DNA from: Suillus spraguei | Lineage: Eukaryota > Basidiomycota > Agaricomycetes > Boletales > Suillaceae | DNA length: 33,345 nucleotides | Assembly: GCA_016800925.1 (NCBI GenBank) | Contig: JABCPU010000641.1 | Span: 1-33,345 of the forward strand | Direction: 5' to 3' | Notes under the pieces: generated by a model | What the model saw: the letters and a program-made list of their open reading frames with translations, nothing else | Database searches by the model: none | Told to the model about the DNA's origin: nothing | Shown: in pieces, positions 8,463 through 18,329 of the stretch | Numbering within the stretch: the stretch's first letter is position 1 | How the letters are laid out: every line of letters starts with the position of its first letter | Position numbers and translations under genes: made by a program

Positions 8463-9666
8463 CAACGCTTCCTACATCTTCAAAAATGTATTCGTTCTTA
8501 CGCTATGCTGTTGCTTCCCGGTTCTTTTAAAAGCAATGTTGAAGAAGCTATTCACATCGTGGCCGAACGTCGAGCAGGTGTTGCTCGACCTCCCTCTCTG
8601 CAGGAAGATACGCCACTTCCTATTCCAGTACCCTCTTCTTCGCGTGTGTATTCTAGTGTTGACGCCCTTGCTGGCTTATGCACTGCTGTTCAAGAGATCG
8701 GGCAGCTTACCAATGCAGTCATCGAAACCATCCAGCAATCAGTCGCTGAGACTAGAGCAGCCAGAAACTTAGTCAAAGAAGCCATTACCGATCTACAACA
8801 AACACAAGCCAACCTCGCCTCCCCCAGAACCCCGTCTCCTATCGAGAAACCAACCTCACCATCTCCCGTCATAGTCTCTCTTGACCATCCCGTGTGGCTG
8901 TATGAACCTTGCACAGAAGAGCAGTGTGAGGCCGCAAAATTACTAAAGATCCCTGTCACTGAGCTGATAATGCTTGGCCCCCGACTTCATGATCTACATA
9001 TTCATCCCCCTATGTCTATTCCATCATCATTTGGTCCAATGGACCCCGTCTCACCAGTCCTAGTTAAAGACTTCGGCGTCACTTCCCCTTTGTCCTCTAA
9101 CGAACTCCTTGCAGTTGCTGAACGAGGGACAACACCTGACCTCCCCACATCCGCGTACACGCTAAACAGTAAACAACAAGCGCAGCTTAGGTGTGACAAC
9201 GCCTTCGCCTTAAAACACATGATGCGACAGAAAGGGAAGAAGCGTGCCAGATCCATCAGCCCTAAACCTGTTATTTCACCATCACCACTACACATGGCCA
9301 CCTCTAAACACTGATGAAAACATGAAATGCCGACTATGTGGCATCGTCGGACATCGGCAAAAGAATTGCCTTGACTATCAATGCCAAATCTGCCTTCGAC
9401 ACGCTCCTACCCATCTATCTCTTTATTGCCCCCAGCGTCGTGGGGAACCCCCGTTTATGCTTACATGGAAGGACGATGGATTCTATGATGCACTGCATAG
9501 GTGGGAACAGTATCTTATTAACTGTCGACGACGCAAAGAAGGTCGACGGGCAAGGACTGTAGCAGAGGAGGAAGCAGCCTACATGTTAGGAGGAAGTGCC
9601 ACTGATGAAGATGTCGCTAACTACGACGACTATGATCCCGTCTATGATGACAACAGAGATGTTTGA
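8463..9666 (+). pseudogene. Zinc-knuckle protein, 5'-truncated and split into two frames
   Basis: A coding region of unknown function that begins at the edge of an LTR, so its true start is lost. The first internal ATG is 8505. The first frame runs to 9314. It has an alpha-helical stretch (EIGQLTNAVIETIQQSVAET) then a Pro/Ser-rich linker (PRTPSPIEKPTSPSP) and a basic end (QKGKKRARS). The second frame, one base over, is open from about 9244 to 9666. It has two knuckles, CRLCGIVGHRQKNC (C-x2-C-x4-H-x4-C) and CQICLRHAPTHLSLYC (C-x2-C-x6-H-x4-C), then an acidic tail (DYDPVYDDNRDV). The two frames overlap by about 70 bp. A +1 shift, an unrecognised intron or a mutation could explain it. It could be a Gag-like protein, since it is directly followed by a purine tract and an LTR, or a host gene. 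Confidence 0.6.
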
Positions 9667-9690
9667 AAGTCGGTGATTTTCAACGTAATA

Positions 9691-9699
9691 CGGGGGTAA
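9691..9699 (+). promoter_or_regulatory. Possible polypurine tract before LTR
   Basis: CGGGGGTAA directly precedes the TGTTAC start of the LTR at 9700. A G-rich tract at this place is the plus-strand priming site in Gypsy elements. If so, 8461-9699 is the 3' internal part of a retroelement. No comparable tract borders the outer ends of the LTRs at 8460 or 10681. Confidence 0.5.
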
Positions 9700-10175
9700 T
9701 GTTACAATAGTATGTGCCCCTATTGATTTTCCCTTTGTTTCTTTACTTGTATAACGTGTCACATGACTTTGCCTTATATGCTCAACGCATCTGTACAACA
9801 CATGCCTTCCTTATTAGGATACACAGTTACATTCTCACGGTTACTTGGTCTGTGCGCACATATTGGCCTATTTAAGCACAGTGTACTTGTAGTAAATTCC
9901 TTACTTTAATCTTACTGGGTTTTACCTGGAACTTCCTTCGCTTAGGCCTCCAACCTAAGTCGTCCTTGAATCGTTTCTAAGTCTAAGCACTCCTTAGCCT
10001 TAGTCTCCATTCTCGTAAGAACCTCTCGGACTTATCATTGAGGCCAGACCCTTGATCGTACTCGGAACGCGTTCCTTGTACTTTCACCTTGTCCTCTTTT
10101 GGACATTGTAGAACTTCCCAGCAGACCGTCTGTGTCTTTTCACTGTCGCTGGTGACGCCACCCCAGTTCGTAACA
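9700..10175 (+). repeat. Gypsy LTR (family A), plus orientation
   Basis: A 476-bp LTR, TGTTAC...GTAACA. TATTTAAG at 9869-9876 and ACTTTAATCTT at 9903-9913. It keeps GGAACGCGTTCC at 10064-10075. The dinucleotide TA at 9956-9957 is the uninterrupted version of the site where a mariner sits in the copy at 25801-27893. Confidence 0.93.
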
Positions 10176-10207
10176 GATAGTCGATGATCAAATAGACTTT
10201 AATCTTT
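10176..10207. other. 32-bp spacer between inverted LTRs, holding the PBS
   Basis: The spacer equals the first 32 bases of the element leader read on the minus strand, including ACTTTAATCTT at 10196-10206. It links the 3' end of the plus LTR to the 3' end of the minus LTR. Confidence 0.85.
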
Positions 10208-10681
10208 TGTTACGACTGGGATGGCGTCACCAGCGACAGTGAAAAGACACAGCCGGTCTGCTGGGAAGTTCTTACAATGTCCAGAAGAGGACAAGGTGAA
10301 AGTACAAGGAACACGTTCCGAGTACGATCAAGGGTTCAGCCTCAAAGACAAGTCTGAGAGGTTCTACTAGAATAGAGACTAAGGCTAAGGAGTGCTTAGA
10401 CTTAGAGACGATTCAAGACGACTTAGGTTGGAGACCTAAGCGAAGGAGATTCCAGGTAAAACCCAGTAAGATTAAAGTGAAGAATCTACTACAAGTACAC
10501 TGTGCTTATATAGGTAGATATGTGCGCACAGACCAGGTAACCGTGAGAATGTAACTGCGTATCCTAATAAGGAAGGCATGTGTTGTACAGATGCGTTGAG
10601 CATATGAGTCAAAGTCATGTGACATGATATACAAGTAAGAAGATAAAGGGAAAATGAATAGGGGCATGTACAACTGTAACA
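10208..10681 (-). repeat. Gypsy LTR (family A), minus orientation
   Basis: A 474-bp LTR forming an inverted repeat with 9700-10175. The TATA box reads TATATAAG (10505-10512) and ACTTTAATCTT is at 10468-10478. The palindrome has decayed to GGAACACGTTCC. Its outer end cuts the minus-strand coding stretch at 10682. Confidence 0.93.
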
Positions 10682-11144
10682 CAAATCTGGACCCAGTATG
10701 GATGCAGGAACTGCGGCGAATTTTTTCGTAAGGCACAGGTCCTCAATCAATACATTTTTTCTGTCTCGCATCACAGTGGGCAGTACGGTGATCTGGCCAT
10801 CATCCCATGTCACAACCTTTGTCTCCAGGGGAACCTCTGCGCCCAGCATATCAGAGACCAAATTCAGTCCTCTTAGTCCTGGATGATTTGATGGTGCCAT
10901 GGAATGCCGGAAGAAACCACTGGTATGTGAATGGCTATCTATTGTTTGATCCTGCGCTGAAGAAGGGATCCAGGAAAATGCAGGTGATTATACTCCAAGT
11001 CCAGCCAGTGCTCCTGTGTCGACGCAATTTTCGTTTGCAAGCGGCTTGGGCATCTCGACGTTTCTGTTTGGCCTCTGGTGGCAGTTTGTGCTCATATCTA
11101 TGGTTATACTCTCTCTTGCGCTCTGGAGACACGGCACGTGTCAT
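10682..11144 (-). pseudogene. Unidentified gene fragment truncated by an LTR
   Basis: Minus-strand coding-like sequence. A possible first exon starts at an ATG at 11144 (MTRAVSPERKREYNHRYEHK) and is strongly basic (AKQKRRDAQAACKRKLRR), resembling a DNA-binding or nuclear-targeting segment. A second open stretch, in another frame, runs from about 10996 to 10682. It includes PSNHPGLRGLNLVSDMLG and VVTWDDGQITVLPTVMRDRK, and ends at the LTR in ILGPDL. I cannot place a convincing intron between the two, and an in-frame stop separates them. I do not recognise the family. A TATA-like stretch (ttatac) lies about 50 bp upstream of the ATG. Confidence 0.4.
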
Positions 11145-12503
11145 GATGATGTTTCTTTTGAGCTGGAGGTGCCGGCTTTGTTTGGTGGGAGGGTATAAAG
11201 CGGAGCTGCAACTAGCCAGTTAGGGTTCACTTCCTCTGCGGACTTTGAAGTAACAGTGGCGTGCTTGTCCTTGGACTCCAAGTCCTAATCAATCACTGAT
11301 GGGCCATCTTTCATGGCTGTCATTAATACTTATGGGTTTGAAATTGCATGGCATGCAGCATTCCAAGTAAAACAGACTGGCTTCACTCCAGAAGGTTACC
11401 AATATGTCGGTGCAGGTCCAAAAGTCGGGGTTAATGATATGATGGCTAGAAAATATATATCTTGTATAAAAGGATGTCAGATTTGGGAAACACATCTTTT
11501 AATATACTTTTTATGAGGAATGGCTCAGCGGTCATATGAATGTGACTGAACATCTGCCTGCCATTTTTGAGCCAAGGCTTCAAATGCAGCTCATGCCGAT
11601 GTAGCGAGAAAAGTCATGCTGACCGTCAAAACCCCGTTTCCGGCAAGCGTCTCGTTAACGTCTGCGGCGGCAACCGAAGGATTCCCTTATAGCGACAAAA
11701 TAGCCTTTTCGCTCCGCTAACACGGAACCGTTCTTCTTCTGCGAACCCTTACTGGATCCTCACACCGATGCCCTCATGTCCCATCCTATTCCATCTAGAA
11801 TCCATTGGTGCGTAGTTTCCTCGCTTCTGCCATTACTAAACCTATGGCAGAATTTACCTTATGTCTCAAGGGGCCGCTGCACGCTGCGCACCTCATAATT
11901 AAGTACCCCATTTATTTTCTTTCTCGCTACCGGATTCGCATAGTTATCTCGTATGTGCTCGCATATGTTAAAAAGGACTGAACATACATCCCTTCACTAG
12001 GACTTAGTATTAGAAACACTCGCTAGTCGCAATCTATTTGCATTTCTCTGTTCGAACCATGCTCATTGATTTAACCACTGGTAACTTTACCACTCGAAGT
12101 ACCGCATGACTTTCGACTTCGCTACTCATAACTGGACCACGGCCAGTGATCTCGCTGGGTCGCTCTCTCTCTCGTCTGCATTCCCGCTCGTACGGAAGTT
12201 GCCGCTACCGCTACCGCACCGCCGGTAGTTATAACATTTTGTCTTGCCCAAGCAACTTTGTTCCTGCCCTCGCTAGCTAACTGTTGCAGCTATCATTACC
12301 GTGCGTGTACCGCTGACACCGCGCTAGTACTGCCGACATACCGCTACCACCGCTAATCTTGGAAATCAGAATCCTCGCAGTCAATTTAGTACTTCATTGT
12401 TTCCTTCACACTAACTTAGAAGGAATTGCTTCTATCTGCAGTCCTCTTGGGTCGAACAACTCACTCGCACCTTTAGTAGGATTAACGCTGCGCTTATACT
12501 TAG
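11145..12503. other. Stretch without a recognisable gene
   Basis: About 1.36 kb. A 67-codon plus-strand frame at 11313-11516 (MAVINTYGFEIAWHAAFQVK) looks somewhat protein-like but has no recognised motif. From about 11600 to 12500 the sequence is C- and T-rich on the plus strand with scattered stops in all frames, and has TACCGCTACCGC-type short repeats near 12205-12350. It could be a decayed transposon leader, but I found no terminal repeats. Confidence 0.4.
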
Positions 12504-13139
12504 GCCAGCGCTAGTTTCTTCGTTTCAATTGGAGCCCACCGCGAGGGGACCATAGAAGCACTAAATCTGGAATGCACTACCCGCACTCTTCGAGACAATA
12601 AGACTCGCAGTCTCAGGTCTATTTGCCTAGCCCAAGAAGATTTCTTCGCGCCAAAGATTAACAACGACACGGAGATCTTAGCATCTAGCTGCCGATCTAG
12701 CGCAGATGAAGCCACCATCCTTCGAGAACTAATCACTGATGAATCCTCTAGCGAGCAAGGCAAAACACCGAAAGGCAAACAACTACCGGGAGCTTTCGAA
12801 CTGGAAGAATCCCAGATACCGTTTGTTACCATTGACTCTCCCCCCAAGGGATCACCCTTGACATCAGTCCGCGACCTCTACCCTTCACCAAACAAGGAAG
12901 CTCTTGCTCCTCCTTTGCCTCGACAGCGCATCGCTACAGTACCGCCAACGCCACCGGCTATTCACCATTGTACCATTATCCACACTCACACTACTATTCC
13001 ACTGACGCTCATGCCGCAATTGCTAGTCCTACCGCAGCCGCAAGCTAAATCCCAACCGACAATCATGACAACTCCATTCCGCATGCCACTAATGGGCACA
13101 GACACTAGACTAGACGGAGCACAAGACCACACATACTAA
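12504..13139 (+). CDS. Unidentified Pro/Thr/Ser-rich open frame
   Basis: About 211 codons open on the plus strand with no clear ATG near the start. A TAG stands directly upstream at 12501-12503, which could be an intron acceptor (cttatacttag). The frame contains TRTLRDNKTRSLRSICLAQE, an acidic serine cluster (ITDESSSEQGK), then a Pro-rich half (LPRQRIATVPPTPPAIHH, LPQPQAKSQP). It ends DGAQDHTY. There are no membrane segments or known motifs. It could be an exon or a Gag-like linker from an old element, and the complementary strand is also partly open. I cannot name it. Confidence 0.35.
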   Translation, partial: ASASFFVSIGAHREGTIEALNLECTTRTLRDNKTRSLRSICLAQEDFFAPKINNDTEILASSCRSSADEATILRELITDESSSEQGKTPKGKQLPGAFELEESQIPFVTIDSPPKGSPLTSVRDLYPSPNKEALAPPLPRQRIATVPPTPPAIHHCTIIHTHTTIPLTLMPQLLVLPQPQAKSQPTIMTTPFRMPLMGTDTRLDGAQDHTY

Positions 13140-13231
13140 CTTAGGAGGTAGTTTATCTACAGCCCATGTTAGGTTGTATCTTTACAACATTATACAGCAA
13201 CATCGTCTAATCAAGTCATATCAACACCTTC

Positions 13232-13960
13232 TTACCAAATCCACTTGCAACCTGCTTTAAACCAGTTCTCTTGCACATCTGTGAGGAATAGCTCATGTTG
13301 ATCTAACATCCTCTCGTTATTCCTCTGAATCTCCTGAATGACCCCATGTTGCTGGATGCAAAGTGGGCATTCGGTCTTGTGGTCCAACAAGCACCTATGT
13401 ATATTAAATGCACGTAAGTACTGGCATCATGAGATACCCAGACGAGGTGTGATTTTGAGACAAGGAATGAATAAGCAAGATATGTACCACAGATGACATG
13501 AGTGGTTGCACATGAAATGGACACTGGACAATTTGAACTGCATGATGTACTGAGAACAGTGTGTCACGCTAAACACCTTTGCATGCATTGGGTCCTCTAG
13601 TTTGGCCACTTGCTTCAACTTCACATTCATCTCCAGCTGGTAAGATTTGATTGATTTTCTGGTCCTGTCGTGCGAAAAACCATCAGCGCAAACATGAGAA
13701 AGGAATGTAAAGAACCTAGTCTGCATGTCTTCCCTTGGTTCCTTGATGCATCCCATCAGCCGGTCCTTAACAAGTCCTATGCTCACTGCACCATTCTTAT
13801 ACAGTATCTTGGACTGCACCAACTAAAGGAATTATCCACTCCTTCTCGATGTGTTCCAGAATTTTCTCCACATCCGCCTGGAGCCACATGAGGCAGCTCC
13901 GGCGTGCTTGTTAAGAGCACACCACCGGCTCATAGAGGTGCAGGTGTATTAGACGAGCCC
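13232..13960 (-). pseudogene. VPS11: VPS11 C-terminal fragment (decayed RING domain)
   Basis: Minus-strand remnant of the C-terminus of VPS11, a core subunit of the HOPS/CORVET tethering complexes at the vacuole and endosomes. Recognisable blocks in order are DVEKILEHIEKEWIIPLVGA, then one frame over NGAVSIGLVKDRLMGCIKEP, then SYQLEMNVKLKQVAKLEDP, KVFSVTHCSQ, SVHFMCNHSCH, TECPLC and EIQRNNERMLDQHELFL. It stops at 13232-13234. Apparent introns lie at 13665-13715 (51 bp, in frame) and 13395-13487 (93 bp), the latter joining HLW to CLLDHK. Damage includes a stop near 13900, a one-base frameshift near 13805, and loss of the second RING cysteine (CSQY instead of C-x2-C). It begins right at the end of the CAGTGA element. 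The assignment rests on family memory of VPS11, not a search. Confidence 0.75.
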
Positions 13961-14035
13961 CTTCAGTGACAAACTCCATACTATACGGGTCACCCGACCC
14001 ACATAATATCCCGTCAAAGACAGGCCAGCGGACCA
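13955..14035 (+). repeat. Left end of the CAGTGA element
   Basis: Terminal block with CAGTGACAAACTCC, then ACATAATATCCC and GGCCAGCGGACCATGGG. Three further ends of the same type lie at 24010-24088, 23640-23723 and 29178-29270. Confidence 0.7.
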
Positions 14036-14515
14036 TGGGCTGAGGTTATGTATATCCTTGATGTTGATGGATGGGCTGGGGGGAATATTATTTCCGATGG
14101 AGACGGGTGGGCCGGGAGACTTGTATTTTCGGGAGAGACGGGTGGGCCAAGGGAAACATGATTTTTGATGTTGACGGATGGGCCAGGGGGATATAATCCC
14201 CGACAGAGATGGGTGGGCCCATCTGGGTAGTATGTAGAGTAGGATATTATAGACAGCTGGGCTGAAGAGAGATGCAAGGCAAATATTATTGCATAGACGG
14301 GTGGGCTGAGGTAAGAGAATATTACATATATGGGTGGGCCGACGTGAGAGAATATTACATATATGGGTGGGCCGACGTGGGGTGTATTACATAGACGGGT
14401 GGGCCGAGGGTGCAGTAAAATATTTATTGTATAGATGGGTGGGCCGATGTGGGGGAATTTTACATAGATGGGTGGGCCAAGGTAGAATATATTACATATA
14501 CGGGTGGACCTAGAT
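14036..14515 (+). repeat. GGGTGGGCC minisatellite
   Basis: Roughly 33-37-bp units, each beginning with a GACGGGTGGGCC-like core followed by an AT-rich tail such as AGAGAATATTACATATAT. About 13 units. Homologous arrays are at 23262-23640, 23725-24010 and 29276-29645. Confidence 0.88.
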
Positions 14516-14660
14516 ATGTATCATAAAGATGTACAGCTGATGTAGCCACCAGAGAATCAAACACATAGGATACATGCACCCTATGAGTGCATATACCTAC
14601 CATCAACCACCAAAATCTAAACCCTGAAGCACGAAAACCTGAATTCATCATGTCTGACAT
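14516..14660. other. Short non-repetitive junction
   Basis: About 145 bp between two tandem arrays. I see no gene or motif in it. A similar stretch is not obvious in the other arms. Confidence 0.4.
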
Positions 14661-17600
14661 TCATCGATAATTGAGGTGCCGGGTGCTGGGTGCCAAGTCC
14701 CGAATCCAGGAACTTGAAACTGGAGATTCAAACTAGAGATTTCCTGAATTCCAGATACCCGGACACCCGAAACACAACACACAAGGTGAAAGATTTAAAG
14801 TCCATGTGTGGAGTCATCTAGTGCTGAGTGCCAGGTGCGGGTGCAGAGTACTGAAACTAGAAACTAGAAACTCGAGATTTGAGACAAAACAGACATCTAC
14901 CAAAAATGTGTGGATCAAAGTTTTGTTGTTGCCTGACATGTGTCTGAGTCCCGAGGACCGAACCCCGAAATTGTAGACTACCGGATTTCGGGATTCGGGG
15001 TTCGGCACTCGAGATTTCAGATTTGAGATGAAAAAGATATCTACCAAAAATGTGTGGATCAAAGTCATTTTATTGCCTAACATTGTTTTCGGTCTCAAGT
15101 GCAAAAGCCCGAGTACCGAACCGCGAACCCCTAAATAGTAGACTACCAGATTTCGGAGTTCGGAGTTCGGCACTTAGAATGTGTGGATCAATAGGTGTCT
15201 ATTGCCTCACATTGTTCTGAGTCCCGAGTCCGAGTGCTGGGTGCCGGGGTTCAGGGTTCAGCACTGACAATATGTTGCTCAAGATCTTTCACATTATGAG
15301 TACCAAGTCCCGAGTGCCGAGTGCCGGGTGCCGGAGTTCGGGGTTCGGCACATAAAATATGTGGATCGAGGTCTTTCACATTGTTTTGACTGCCGAACCC
15401 CGAGCTCCGCACTCGGGGTTGGCACTCAACATGTGTAAATAATATCATGGTATTGCCTCACATTGTGCTAACTCCAGGTGCCGGAGCTCGGGGTTCGCAC
15501 TCAACATGTGTAAATCAATATCTTTGTATTGCCTCACATAGTTGTAACTCGCAGGTGGCGGGGTTTGGGGTTTCGTGTTAAAATATGTGGATCAATATCA
15601 TTCACATTGTTATGAGTACCAAGTCCTGAGTCCCGATTGCCGGGTGCCGGAGTTCGGGGTTCGGCACATAAAATATGTGGATCGAGGTCTTTCACATTGT
15701 TTTGATGCCGAACCCGGCTCCGGCACCGCAGTTAGCACAATGTGACAATACCATGATATTGATTACACATGTGATGCCGAACCCCGAGCTCCGGCACCGA
15801 GTTAGCACAATGTGAGGCAATACCATGATATTGATTTACACATGTTGAGTGCCGAACCCCGAGTGCCGAGCTCGGGGTTCGCAGTCAAAACAATGTGAAA
15901 GACCTCGATCCACATATTTTATGTGCTGAACCCCGAACTCCGGCACTCGGGACTCGGGACTTCCGAGCTCCGGCACCCGGGAGTTAGCACAATGTGAGGC
16001 AATACCATAATATTGATTTACACATGTTGAGTGCCGAACCCCGAGCTCCGGCACCCGGCAGTTAGCACAATGTGAGGCAATACCATGATATTGATTTACA
16101 CAAGTTGAGTGCCGATCCCCGAGTGCCGGGTGCCGGAGCTCGGGGTTCGGCACTTCAACATGTGTAAATCAATGATTCATGGGTTATTGGCCTCACATTG
16201 TGCTAACTCCGCTGGGGTTGCTCGGACTTGGAAGTTCCCGGAGTCCCGAGTGCCGGAGTTCGGGGTTCAGCACATAAAATATGTGGATCGAGGTCTTTCA
16301 CATTGTTTTGACTGCCGAACCCCAAGCTCCGGCACTCGGGGTTCGGCACTCAACATGTGTAAATCAATATCATGGTATTGCCTCACATTGTGCTAACTCC
16401 TGGGTGCCGGAGCGCGGGGTTCGGCACTCAACATGTGTAAATCAATATCTTTGTATTGCCTCACATGGTAACCCGGCACTCAGTGATCGTAATTCGGGAC
16501 TCAACTTTGTATTGCCTCACATGGTTCTAACTCACGGGTGGCGGTGTTCGGGGTTCGGTGTTAAAATATGTGGATCGATATCTGTCTCATTGTTATGAGT
16601 ACCAAGTCCCGAGTCCCGAGTGTCGGGTGCCGGAGTTCGGGGTTCGGCATTCAACATGTGTACATCAATATCTTTGTATTGACTCACATTGTTCTCACTC
16701 CTGGGTGCTGGGGTTCGGGGTTGGGTGGTTAAATATGTGGATCGATATCTTTCACATGGTTATGAGTCCCGAGTCCAGATTCCCAACTGCCGGTGCCAAG
16801 TTCGGGGTTTGGCACTCCACACGTTTAAATAATATCTTTGTATTGCCTCACATATTTCTAACTCCGGTGCCGGGTTTTTCGGTGATAAATATGTGCATCG
16901 ACATCTTTCACATTGTTATAAGTTCCAAGGCCCGAGTCCCGAGTGCCGGGTGCCGGAGTTTGGGGTTCGGCACTCAACATGTGTAAATCAATATCTGTGT
17001 ATTGCCTCACATTGTTCTAACTCCCGGGTGCTGAGTTCAGGGTTCAGCACATAAAATATGTGGATTGATATCTTTCACATTGTTATGAGTCCCGAATCCT
17101 GATCCCTGAGTGCCGGGTGCTGGAGTTTGGGTTGCACCAACATGTGTAAATCAATATCTTGTATTGCTCACATTGTTCTAATCCTGGGTGCCGGAGTTCG
17201 GGTTCGGCACTCAACATGTGTAAATCAATATCTTTGGATTGCCTCACATTGTTCTAACTCCCAGGTGCTGGGGTTCGGGGTTCGGTGTTAAAATATGTGG
17301 ATCAATATCTTCACATTGTTATGAGGCCTGAGTCCCGATTCCGACTGCCGGGTGCCGGAGTTCAGGGTTTGGTGTCTAAATATGTGCATCGATATCTTTC
17401 ACATTGTTATGAGTCCCAAGGCCCGAGTCCCGAGTGCCGGGTGCCAGAGTTCGGGGTTCGGCACTCAATACGTGTGAATCAATATCTCTGTATTGCCTCA
17501 CATTGTTCTAAGTCCCGGGTGCCAGGGGTTGGGGTTCAGCACTTAAAATATGTAGATCAATATTTTTCACATGGTGATGAGTCCCGAGTCCCAGGTGCCG

Positions 17601-17900
17601 GCGTTCGGGGTTCGGCACTTAAGATGTATGGATTGATATGTTTCACATTGTTACCCGGCACCCGGCACAAGGTGACTCAACAGATAGGTTTTAAATTCTT
17701 TACATTTTGTGTCGAGTCCTGAGTGCCAGGTGCCGGGGTTCAGGGTTCGGCACTCAAAATGTGTGAATCAATGTGAGGCAATAAAAAGACTTTGACCCAC
17801 ACATTTTTAGTGCTGAACCCCGAACTCTGACATCTGGTAGTCCACAATTTCGAGGTTTGGCACTCGTGATTCTGCACTCGGGACTCAGAAAAATGTGAGA
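14661..17900. repeat. Satellite 2: GTTCGGGGTTCGGCAC array, about 78-90-bp units
   Basis: About 3.2 kb of tandem repeats with core GCCGGAGTTCGGGGTTCGGC. Two alternating spacers are seen: one with AACATGTGTAAATCAATATC and TTGCCTCACATTGT, the other with AAATATGTGGATCGATATC and CACATTGTTATGAG. The orientation is forward up to about 15690, reversed from about 15700 to 16110, then forward again. Palindromes mark the turns, for example near 16112-16155. The open frames in it are by-products of the repeat. Confidence 0.88.
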
Positions 17901-17929
17901 CAATAAAAGGAATTTGATCCACACATTTA

Positions 17930-18190
17930 AAACTTGAAACTCACAAAATGTATATCATGTAAATTTTCTATTTCCTTACACAGTTCACCAATTGTCAAGT
18001 AACAAGACCTGAGACCCAAATCCTGAATTCCTGGCAATGTATGAAGTGCTGAGTGCTGAGTGCTGAGTGCCGAAGCCCGAGACCCAAAACTTGAAATTTC
18101 AAAACTCGCAAACATCTGTATCATGTACAATTTCTATTTCCTTACACAGTTCACCGAGTGTTGAGTACCAAGACCTGAGACCCAAATCCC
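17930..18190 (+). repeat. Satellite 3, short array
   Basis: Two diverged units of the ~171-bp satellite (AAATGTATATCATGTAAA, CAGTTCACC, AAGACCTGAGACCC). It has the same orientation as the large array at 30546-33345. Confidence 0.75.
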
Positions 18191-18296
18191 AAATTTAGGG
18201 TTGGCAGGCTAGCTGTGGAGGTCCGGAGGTCCGGAAATATGGAGATCAGGGCCAGAGATCATAGTGGAGATGGGGTGTGAAATATGGTATGTGACA
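18191..18296 (+). repeat. 3' end fragment of LTR B
   Basis: It resembles the end of family B LTRs. It contains GGCAGGCTAGCTGTGGAGG and GGTCCGGAGGTCCGG and ends GGTATGTGACA, compared with GGTATATGACA at 6131-6141. Confidence 0.6.
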
Positions 18297-18329
18297 GAAA
18301 CTCGCAAAAATGTATATCATGTAAAATTA

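Noticed and set aside
8461..9699. Gene flanked by inverted LTRs as a deliberate mobile cassette
   Set aside because: The left LTR belongs to element 1, whose body lies on the other side, so the flanking looks accidental. The right LTR may be linked to the gene (see purine tract).
12500..12847. Minus-strand 115-residue frame
   Set aside because: Complement of the longer plus-strand frame at 12504-13139, Ser/Arg-rich shadow without motif.
16109..17722. Frames of 95-145 residues in satellite 2
   Set aside because: Repeat by-products with no protein-like composition.
14661..18190. CRISPR-like array of repeats and spacers
   Set aside because: Units are contiguous satellites with related, not unique, spacers, and the organism is a eukaryote.
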